From positions 1-15,679 of the forward strand of contig CALESR010000331.1 of the NCBI GenBank assembly GCA_937907485.1: 15,679 nt of DNA, written 5' to 3'. Of this stretch, positions 7,613 to 13,412 are shown one piece after another. The notes beneath the pieces were generated by a model that saw only the letters and a list, made by a program, of their open reading frames with translations, was not told the origin of the DNA and ran no database searches. The first letter of the stretch is position 1. Every line of letters begins with the position of its first letter. Source of the stretch: an uncultured Paracoccaceae bacterium. Its GTDB lineage: Bacteria > Pseudomonadota > Alphaproteobacteria > Rhodobacterales > Rhodobacteraceae. The translations under genes were made by a program, and so were the position numbers.

Positions 7613-7998
7613 CCCTATGGATCCTCGCAGGCCTGCATTGGCAAGTTGACGCGTTCGAAAGGGGCGCTGTCACATCTGCAAGGCCCGTCGGCGGAGCCAA
7701 GAATTGTTTCGAGGTGTTGAGCAATTTTGGTGGACCGCTCCTATCAGGTTGCTAGCCTTCTCCCAATGGCGATTGCGGTGATCGGGGTGCAGGGTATGGT
7801 TGTGGCTGAGTGGCGCAGGGAACTTCGGGGTTTGGCGGGTTGTTGGGGGCGGAGGCGTGAGGGCCACGAGGCCGGGGCTGATCGGGCGCCCGCCGCAACC
7901 GGCGATCTGGGGGTTTTGGGGGCGGTGTTTGGCGCCGATGGGGATGGAAGGCTGCTCGGTGGAAAGTGCTAGCGATGCGCGGTAAGGCAGGAGTATTA
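7613..7998. other. Gene-poor stretch with a decayed EF-hand/RTX-type module relic
   Basis: No intact gene is supported here. The only recognisable content is on the plus strand from about 7850: translation gives RRE, then AATGDLGVLGAVFGADGDGR. This aligns in frame with ERREYVFTDWAPGATSDLEA and LRAVFGADGDGRL of the modular gene at 9793-10302. The match ends in a 35-bp perfect repeat, and the frame closes at a TAG at 7970-7972. The rest shows nothing recognisable on either strand. Confidence 0.45.
7920..7954 (+). repeat. 35-bp perfect direct repeat, copy A
   Basis: The 35 bases beginning GGGCGGTGTTTGGCGCCGAT are identical to 9911-9945 and differ at the very next base on both sides. Weaker in-frame similarity extends about 25 bp further upstream. 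Both copies encode FGADGDGRL, an EF-hand-like loop, in the same reading phase. Confidence 0.95.
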
Positions 7999-8146
7999 GT
8001 GATAGATTTCAGCGAAAAAAAATTGAGCGAATGATGAATACCCGCTGGAGCTATTTGGTCCAGTTGTCTTCTATAATTCCAGGATTCGGCAGGCTAGAAG
8101 CAACGGCCTTCGTTTGTATGTGCCCGCATTTGAGGAGTCTTCGAGC
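7989..8146 (+). other. Apparent original start and N-terminal segment of the membrane protein gene, out of frame with the rest
   Basis: AGGAG (7989-7993) lies 5 nt before GTG 7999, an ideal start, but the frame reads only MIDFSEKKLSE before a TGA at 8032. In the next frame, from about 8027, the translation gives DEYPLELFGPVVFYNSRIRQ and ARSNGLRLYVPAFEESS, then runs without a stop into the membrane protein. One extra base near 8029-8032 would explain the break, so the ancestral product would be about 250 residues. An A8 tract (8015-8022) lies just upstream, but a change in it alone does not restore the frame. Confidence 0.45.
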
Positions 8147-8755
8147 GTGGCGGCAAGTGATAAAAGCCTGAGCTTCATTCCATATCGCCAAGACGAATCA
8201 TCGGAGCACCTTAGGGCGGTCAACCGGTTCTCATATTGGTTCGTGTCACTTGGGGGAGGAGCGGTGCTCGCCCTGGGTATTGCATTCTGGTATCTTGATT
8301 TCAATTTGCATAGCTTTATAATTGTGAAGCCAAATAATCCTCTCGTTCTGGGCATTCAAAGAAGATACGAGTATGTATCACAACTTGGGGTTGCTTCTGG
8401 AAGCGTCTTCTTGGTCAGTGCATTGGCCTTTCTCCCTCTTCAAATTGTAGGCGTGTTCGGCTTGTTCCGAATATACAGCAGAAAAATTCTGCGCCGACAT
8501 CTTGGGAAGGCGTTCAACCCACGGCAGTTTTTAGGGGTGGCGATCGCAATATCGATTTACATACTCCTCTATGGCGTCTGCTTGCATTTTGATATCGCTA
8601 GCTTTGGAACGGAAAGTCATGCAAGAGACTTTATTTTCTCCCAACCCGCGTATGCGTTTTTTTTCTCAATGTGTTGCTTTGTAATGTCGGTTTGCCTGAT
8701 GAATATCGTAGCAATCTCCATTAAGATTATGGGAGGGGGAAAAGAAAGCGTCTAA
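8147..8755 (+). CDS. Hypothetical four-helix membrane protein, AT-rich; candidate immunity-type or orphan gene
   Basis: I do not recognise a family. From GTG 8147 (GAGGAG 9 nt upstream) the product has 202 residues with four likely membrane helices at about 31-50, 79-108, 128-147 and 165-193, a short cytoplasmic-looking N-terminus and basic loops (RIYSRKILRRH at 108-118). TTG 8114 and GTG 8120 are alternative in-frame starts, and the frame appears to continue upstream to a better, now frameshifted start at 7999. Base composition is clearly AT-richer than the flanks, which suggests recent transfer. It follows a relic of an EF-hand module and precedes a start-less modular protein, the place an immunity gene has in orphan toxin modules. 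That role is inferred from position only. Confidence 0.55.
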   Translation: MAASDKSLSFIPYRQDESSEHLRAVNRFSYWFVSLGGGAVLALGIAFWYLDFNLHSFIIVKPNNPLVLGIQRRYEYVSQLGVASGSVFLVSALAFLPLQIVGVFGLFRIYSRKILRRHLGKAFNPRQFLGVAIAISIYILLYGVCLHFDIASFGTESHARDFIFSQPAYAFFFSMCCFVMSVCLMNIVAISIKIMGGGKESV

Positions 8756-9103
8756 GTCAATAGACAATTATCCGAATGAAAGAGAAGGTAACGCGGTTTC
8801 CCACAGCCCAGGCGTCGATGTCGGCAACCCAACTGATGAGCGGGACTACTCCGGCAATGGGAAAAAACAATAGATGGAAGCCAAAATAGTAGTGTTGACC
8901 GCTACGGTGGCCACGGTGTCATAAGCAACAACGATTATTGTCAGTCTTCTTGGAGTATCCTGAGTTCGAAAAATCAAAAGCCTAACGAGCCAGAAGATAT
9001 TGGCATTCCATTTCCGGGGTCTCTCGCAATTGCATCAACGACAGGTTATATCCAAATTGCCCTGGTTAACGGTGATCTCCTGGCGGTATCCAGGAGAGTT
9101 GGG

Positions 9104-9796
9104 TTGGTCGGGGCGTTAACTGCAGGGATTGTCGACGTTGTTGACGCAGTGCGGAACGGCGACGCGGCAGACGTCATTACGCAAAGCAGCGGAATCATTG
9201 GGGGATTGGTTAGGGGAGCGCTTACAGGGCTTGCTGCGACATGGTACTTTGGCCCTGGAGCGGTGGTTGGGGTAATAGCTGGAGGGATTGTTGGATCGTT
9301 GGCCGGTGAACTTACTGTCGAAACTACAGTCGGCTTCATTGGAGAAGCCCTGTTCGACCGACCGGGAATTCGAGACACAACGATCTGGTACGACAATGGC
9401 GATGGCACGATAACAGAAAGTCATTTCAGTTCCGATACTTCCGTTTTTGTCGGTGGGGAGCGGGTTGAGACTTACCGCGTTGACACGGTCATTCGCGGTG
9501 CTGAGTCTGGAAGACGCGTTGAGAGCAGCGTTGAGCGACATCTTTCGTTGAGGCCTGGACAATCTGCACGCGACTACTTTGAAAACCTTGAAGAGCACTA
9601 TCGCGAAAATGAAAGCGAGTATGTCGGAGTTGGTCGGTACACTGCCGATGGGCATCGGTCCACTCGATCTCTGAATCCAGTTGACCCCATCCTCTTCGAC
9701 CTCGACGGCAATGGCCTTTCCATCACCGAACTCGCCCAGTCCAGCCAAATTGTCGATGGCGGGGGCGGGCTCATACACCGGACGCCTGGGCTGTGA
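9104..9796 (+). CDS. Middle reading-frame piece of the broken modular protein: glycine-rich hydrophobic segment and EF-hand-like loop
   Basis: From a TTG at 9104 this frame gives 230 residues, but it is really open from about 8840, so the TTG is unlikely to be a true start. Residues about 28-84 are hydrophobic and glycine-rich, with GxxxG-type spacing (IIGGLVRGALTGL, VIAGGIVGSLAGEL), as in membrane-inserting or glycine-zipper segments. A polar region follows (about 91-190), then DPILFDLDGNGLSITEL at 194-210, an EF-hand-like calcium loop. The frame ends at a TGA 4 bp into the next segment, where a missing base would restore the family-like HRTAWA. Treat it as part of a pseudogene unless resequencing restores the frame. 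Confidence 0.45.
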   Translation: MVGALTAGIVDVVDAVRNGDAADVITQSSGIIGGLVRGALTGLAATWYFGPGAVVGVIAGGIVGSLAGELTVETTVGFIGEALFDRPGIRDTTIWYDNGDGTITESHFSSDTSVFVGGERVETYRVDTVIRGAESGRRVESSVERHLSLRPGQSARDYFENLEEHYRENESEYVGVGRYTADGHRSTRSLNPVDPILFDLDGNGLSITELAQSSQIVDGGGGLIHRTPGL

Positions 9797-10302
9797 CGGG
9801 GGACGGGGTGTTGCTTTATGACGTCTCGGGCGACGGGCAGATCAGCGAGCGGCGCGAGTATGTGTTCACCGACTGGGCCCCGGGCGCGACCAGCGATCTC
9901 GAGGCCTTGCGGGCGGTGTTTGGCGCCGATGGGGATGGAAGGCTGACGGCGGCGGATGGCGCATTCGGCAGTTTCAAGGTCATGGCGACCAAGGCGGACG
10001 GCACGAGTGAGGCCAAGACGCTTGCGCAACTCGGAATTACCGGGATCGATTTGAGGGGCGACGCGACGCAGATCAAATTGCCCGATGGCTCGGTGATCAC
10101 CGGCAAGACGACCTTCACCCGCACGAACGGCATCACCGGCGCGGTCGGCGACATGGTCCTGATGGCCGAGGGTGAGGCATACCGGAAGAGAGGCGCGATT
10201 CGCGCTGCCCGTTGCAAAGTTATCGAGTTGACGCCAACAAGGTTCTTGTCAATAAAACATATGCGACCGACCCAGGTACATAACGCTATCGGGGAATGTT
10301 AG
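9793..10302 (+). CDS. C-terminal reading-frame piece with EF-hand-like loops
   Basis: From GTG 9793 the frame gives 169 residues. Two EF-hand/dockerin-like loops are visible: DVSGDGQISERRE (10-22, ligands D10, S12, D14) and GADGDGRLTAAD (44-55). The region up to GEAYR (127-131) has GITGIDLRGDATQIKLPDGS, typical of the C-terminal domain of Rhodobacteraceae RTX-like proteins, and GC-rich codons. After about residue 131 base composition drops and the family resemblance ends, so a recombination junction or a further frameshift lies near 10185-10205. No ribosome binding site precedes 9793, so it is probably not translated by itself. It holds copy B of the 35-bp repeat. Confidence 0.5.
   Translation: MTGDGVLLYDVSGDGQISERREYVFTDWAPGATSDLEALRAVFGADGDGRLTAADGAFGSFKVMATKADGTSEAKTLAQLGITGIDLRGDATQIKLPDGSVITGKTTFTRTNGITGAVGDMVLMAEGEAYRKRGAIRAARCKVIELTPTRFLSIKHMRPTQVHNAIGEC
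9911..9945 (+). repeat. 35-bp perfect direct repeat, copy B
   Basis: Identical to 7920-7954. Here the sequence is part of the longer, recognisable module, so copy A looks like the remnant of a second copy of the same cassette. Confidence 0.95.
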
Positions 10303-10638
10303 ATGTACTCCCTTTCTTACTACCTCGCGAGATCAATACCAATAGCTTATGATGCTCTTGTATGGGTAATTGGTCTCTTTGGAACATTCGTTGGGGATCG
10401 GGATGTGGCATCGTTCCTTTCATCCAATGGATTGAGAGTGAGGATGCGAATAAACATATTTACCGGACATGAGGCGATGTATCTGTCGAGAGATTTAAGA
10501 ACATTCAATAAATTGAATTCATATGACGTTTTGGCATTTTATCGTATTGGTGTGTCCAACGGCGATTGGTCACGCCTCGTGGGGCGCTGTGTGTATGAAG
10601 AAATCCCAATAGACGGCGGCGCCACTTGCGAATCCTGA
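10303..10638 (+). CDS. Hypothetical AT-rich small protein, probably truncated by an in-frame TGA
   Basis: ATG 10303 directly follows a TAG at 10300 and has GGGGAA 6 nt upstream. The 111-residue product has one hydrophobic stretch near the N-terminus (about 13-31) and no recognised family. After the TGA at 10636 the same frame continues protein-like, WDSGRVIVRYEHQIFSMLRS then DVIEANRVLLINGEKVRT, to a TAG at 10762-10764, which gives a 153-codon ancestral frame. The TGA is therefore probably a nonsense mutation. The context gives no support for selenocysteine. Composition is like the membrane protein gene at 8147 and unlike the GC-rich module before it. It occupies the position of an immunity gene, but that is only a positional argument. 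Confidence 0.45.
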   Translation: MYSLSYYLARSIPIAYDALVWVIGLFGTFVGDRDVASFLSSNGLRVRMRINIFTGHEAMYLSRDLRTFNKLNSYDVLAFYRIGVSNGDWSRLVGRCVYEEIPIDGGATCES

Positions 10639-10764
10639 TGGGATTCGGGAAGGGTCATTGTTCGATATGAACATCAGATTTTTTCAATGCTTCGATCGGA
10701 TGTAATTGAGGCAAATCGAGTTCTCTTGATAAATGGAGAAAAGGTCAGGACAAATGATATGTAG

Positions 10765-11087
10765 TCTCGGCTGCATTCAATCCTCGCCTCAGTTTTTAGC
10801 GAAACATCCGTTCTGTCGGAAGCGTTTTGCAAACGACGTCTGGTTTCCAGTGGGCGACTGTTGGGGCGAAAGCAGAGGCGGTGCGAGGCAGACGTTGGTA
10901 TCGTAGTAGCCCCACTGTCGGCCCCGGGGCGGGTCCACCGAACCATAGGTCGCCATCACAAGTGGCGGGAATCGGGCCTTCGCTGCATTCTGAGCCAAAG
11001 TCCGTTGTGCGGACGGAGCGGTCTTTTCTGGGACTGCGCCAATTGCTTTTTCGTACGTCGATCCGCCACGTCACAAGATCCCAAGTC
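10765..11087. other. Stretch without a supported gene
   Basis: No frame on either strand shows a recognisable protein, a ribosome binding site or an RNA fold. GC content climbs back toward the flanking level from about 10850, so the right boundary of the AT-rich patch lies here. The next gene ends convergently at 11088. Confidence 0.4.
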
Positions 11088-12128
11088 TTACACGACAGTT
11101 ATTCGGGGCAATTCGGCAAGTGGTCCTCTTGCGAAAAGATGGGCATCAATTGCCTGTCGTATTCTGGCCAGCGCTGTCATTGATGACGCAGTCAAGCTGT
11201 CGTAGGCCTGAAAATCATGCGGCATGTCCGGCCATAGATCGAGGATCACATCGGCGCCTTTCCCTTTTTGAACCCGCGCAAATTCGACGATCATGTCGCG
11301 CAACACTTCGCGCCCGCCGGCCTGCAAATACAGGGGGGCAAGACCGCTGTAATCGAAACTGATAGGAGACAGGGCATCGCGCCCGAATGCCTGATCGGGA
11401 TCGAGCCAGCGGCCGAATTGGAGCGCCATCCAACCCTGCACGAGATCGGTGGCGTCATTGTCGCGCAGGCTTGCACCCCGGTCGCCGATGTCAGTCCAGG
11501 GGCAAAGCCCGATACACAGTGCAGGCTGCGGTTTGCCGTGATCCTTGAGCGCCTGAAGCAACATCAACGCCATGTGCCCACCCGCGCTGTCGCCAATCAC
11601 GACAATCCTTTCCGCGGGCGTTTCTGCCGTCAGATGATCCCACGCGGCCATGGCGTCCAGGGCCTGTGCAGGATGGGGGTGCTCCGGCGTCAGGCGGTAG
11701 TCGGGCGCAAACACTCTGGCGCCGGTGTGGTGCGACAGCATCCGTGCGAAACGGTCGCTCACCCCGCCGTGGAAGGTATAGCCGCCGCCGTGGAAATACA
11801 GCAGGACCGCCTCGCTGTCGCAGTGCCTTGGGCCATACCACCGTCCGTTGATCCCCTGCGAAACGGTGGAGGTGACGTCGTAGACATCATCCGTCTGCGT
11901 CTGAACGCTATCGAACAAACTGCGCCCCTGCGCGATGTCACTATGGCGCATCGCCGCCGTAAACTGGTGGCGGACAAATCGGATGCCGGTTTCCATGTTG
12001 GCGTCCCAATCCTCGGCCATCTTGCGCCCGAACGCGTGCCGTATCGACGTTGCGATTGCGATCTGGCTGAGTTTGGCGAGGCTGCGCAGGCGAAGTGAGA
12101 GCGGACCTGAATAGACCAATTTGACCAT
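11088..12128 (-). CDS. Alpha/beta hydrolase, hormone-sensitive-lipase (HSL) family
   Basis: The 346-residue enzyme has the HSL-family oxyanion motif HGGGYTFHGG (113-122), the nucleophile elbow GDSAGG with Ser181 (179-184) and the usual APDYRLTPEHPHPA (141-154). The catalytic His is most likely His304 in PDMPHDFQ, and the acid lies in the GGREVLRD segment (271-278). These enzymes hydrolyse short-chain carboxylic esters in the cytoplasm; the real substrate is unknown. There is no signal peptide. GAGGA sits 7 nt before the ATG at 12128. It is divergent from an AraC-type regulator with only 85 bp between start codons, so the regulator probably controls it. Confidence 0.93.
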   Translation of the reverse strand: MVKLVYSGPLSLRLRSLAKLSQIAIATSIRHAFGRKMAEDWDANMETGIRFVRHQFTAAMRHSDIAQGRSLFDSVQTQTDDVYDVTSTVSQGINGRWYGPRHCDSEAVLLYFHGGGYTFHGGVSDRFARMLSHHTGARVFAPDYRLTPEHPHPAQALDAMAAWDHLTAETPAERIVVIGDSAGGHMALMLLQALKDHGKPQPALCIGLCPWTDIGDRGASLRDNDATDLVQGWMALQFGRWLDPDQAFGRDALSPISFDYSGLAPLYLQAGGREVLRDMIVEFARVQKGKGADVILDLWPDMPHDFQAYDSLTASSMTALARIRQAIDAHLFARGPLAELPRITVV

Positions 12129-12160
12129 GTTGATTTCCTCATTGGTGGATTTGGTCTTCG

Positions 12161-12188
12161 TTGCCTCGAACGGCGTTGGGAATATAGA
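12161..12188 (+). promoter_or_regulatory. Possible promoter of the AraC-type regulator gene
   Basis: TTGCCT (12161-12166) and TATAGA (12183-12188) are spaced by 16 bp in the gap between the divergent genes, 25 bp upstream of the regulator start. Operators for the regulator would also be expected in this 85-bp gap, but no clear repeat was seen. Confidence 0.4.
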
Positions 12189-12213
12189 AAGATTGCGTCA
12201 TGAGGAGACCGGC

Positions 12214-13038
12214 ATGCCGCCAATCTCAAAGCTGTTCCTGCCGCCGCCCAGCCTCTCGGGATGCCTTATGGCGGGGATCTTCCGCGATACACGGGGGACG
12301 GATTTGTCGGCTGCGGACAGGCTGAACCATTTTCCGGCCTCGCCGATTGTTGCGATCACACTCGTTCAACACGGCACGCTGCGCATTCTGCCGTCGGAAA
12401 CCGGCTGGCGATCCGCCTCGGAGGCTCCGAGCCTTCCACGGTCATTCGTAATGGCGCCGCAGGATGTGCCGGTGACCAGTTGGTCCGAGGGGAGCGTCGT
12501 TGCCTTGACGGTCGGGGTCTATCCAGACGCGTGGCGCAGGCTCGGGGGCGATGAAGGCTATCAAACAATCTTGTCCATTTTTGATGAGGCTTTGGCAAAC
12601 TTTGGTGCCGAAAGCGACGCCACCGACGGATGGGACAGGTTCTGCACAACACTGGAAAGCAGTTGGCGCATGGCGCGCCCGCAGGGTTGGGAGCCGGTCA
12701 CTCGCGTGGCGGACTGGTCCAAGGCGCTCGCGACGCGGGCCGCGCTTTCGGGCGGCGGGCGCAGCCTTCGCAGCATCGAACGCAGGATCATGCGCTATTC
12801 AGGACACACGCGACGCAACCTGGCCTTCTTTTCGGCAATTGAAAAGCTCCATGAATGCGCTACGAACGCGGCGGGGCGACCGTTGGCGGAAATCGCGATC
12901 GACGTGGGGTATTCCGACCAGTCCCACATGGGGCGCGCGGTCCGCCGCGCGACGGGGTTCTCTCCGGCCCGGCTCAATCGAGCGATCGAGACCGAGGAGC
13001 CTTTTTGGTGCTATCGCCTTCTTGGTGAACGCTTCTGA
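12214..13038 (+). CDS. AraC-family transcriptional regulator
   Basis: The 274-residue protein has an N-terminal domain of unknown ligand (about 1-165) and a C-terminal two-helix-turn-helix DNA-binding domain. The second HTH is clear: PLAEIAIDVGYSDQSHMGRA (223-242) followed by VRRATGFSPARL (243-254). The first is less canonical, around SLRSIERRIMRYSGHTRRNL (184-203). The start at 12214 is chosen because GAGGAG lies 6 nt upstream; an in-frame ATG at 12121 would overlap the divergent hydrolase gene and has no such site. The protein probably activates the neighbouring esterase gene in response to a small molecule; that pairing is inferred from the divergent layout. Confidence 0.92.
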   Translation: MPPISKLFLPPPSLSGCLMAGIFRDTRGTDLSAADRLNHFPASPIVAITLVQHGTLRILPSETGWRSASEAPSLPRSFVMAPQDVPVTSWSEGSVVALTVGVYPDAWRRLGGDEGYQTILSIFDEALANFGAESDATDGWDRFCTTLESSWRMARPQGWEPVTRVADWSKALATRAALSGGGRSLRSIERRIMRYSGHTRRNLAFFSAIEKLHECATNAAGRPLAEIAIDVGYSDQSHMGRAVRRATGFSPARLNRAIETEEPFWCYRLLGERF

Positions 13039-13412
13039 GCGCTGCTCGATTGCGGACATTCGAAATTCGTGCCGTTTCGTGCAGGAAGGGGCCAAAGCCG
13101 CCGCTCGCCGCGATGCCCCCCAACGCCCGGTTTAGGCCGGGCACGAACCAAAGGTCGCGCAGGGCGGAAAGGGGACGTTTGCAGATCGCTCCCAATGCCA
13201 CGAAAAGACGTGAGTTCAGGCGTTCGCTCGTGAGTCTGCGATTGGTTTGGCTGAGGCAAGTTTGGGATGGGGCGACCGTACTTTGTCACGCGACAGGAAA
13301 CCAACGGGACTTCAATGGTCAGTGGGTCGCGATTGCACACGTGGCGAGCCCATCGACGACCGCGCATCCAGTATTCTGGGATAGGTCTCTGGTCAGTCCT
13401 CGGGTCGAGCAT
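13039..13412. other. Spacer between convergent genes, no supported gene
   Basis: This lies between the ends of the AraC-type gene and the sulfatase gene. A 6-bp stem with a 6-base loop (13125-13142, GCCCGG/CCGGGC) is present without a T-run, so termination there is only possible. Short open frames on both strands resemble nothing known. Confidence 0.4.

Larger units (their letters stand above)
8757..10302 (+). pseudogene. Broken, start-less modular secreted protein gene (EF-hand/RTX-type)
   Basis: Three frames join into one continuous protein-like sequence. The first, from 8757, includes SPGVDVGNPTDERDYSGNGK and hits TAG at 8871 right after an A6 tract (8862-8867). The second continues TIDGSQNSSVDRYGGHGVIS and runs to TGA at 9794. 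The third resumes WAVTGDGVLLYDVSGDG. Each switch equals loss of one base (near 8865 and near 9783). A third possible switch near 10195 would let the product end SYRVDANKVLVNKTYATDPG at TAA 10281-10283 instead of TAG 10300. No usable start codon lies upstream in the first frame. DPILFDLDGNG and HRT(A)WA.xGDGV.LYD segments resemble the C-terminal region of large Rhodobacteraceae calcium-binding/RTX proteins, which are type I-secreted. Decay or sequencing error are the alternatives. Confidence 0.6.

Noticed and set aside
6886..7720. Overlapping plus-strand frames after the tRNA
   Set aside because: Arg/Pro/Ser-rich shadow translations with no family resemblance; the minus-strand fragments are the recognisable content.
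8776..8889. 37-codon ATG frame MKEKVTRFPTAQASMS...
   Set aside because: No ribosome binding site, and the overlapping frame reads more convincingly into the modular protein.
9046..9778. Minus-strand frames opposite the modular gene
   Set aside because: Shadows: Pro/Thr/Ser-rich or without domain resemblance, whereas the plus strand carries EF-hand-like motifs.
10636..10638. TGA as a selenocysteine codon
   Set aside because: No selenoprotein family resemblance and no evident SECIS-like hairpin directly after it; nonsense mutation is simpler.
6868..10764. Duplicate of the tRNA-Arg 3' end that would mark an attachment site
   Set aside because: I looked for the last 15-20 bases of the tRNA downstream by eye and found no copy in the window.
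13125..13142. GC-rich hairpin as terminator of the AraC-type gene
   Set aside because: The stem is only 6 bp and lacks a T-run; noted in the spacer entry only.
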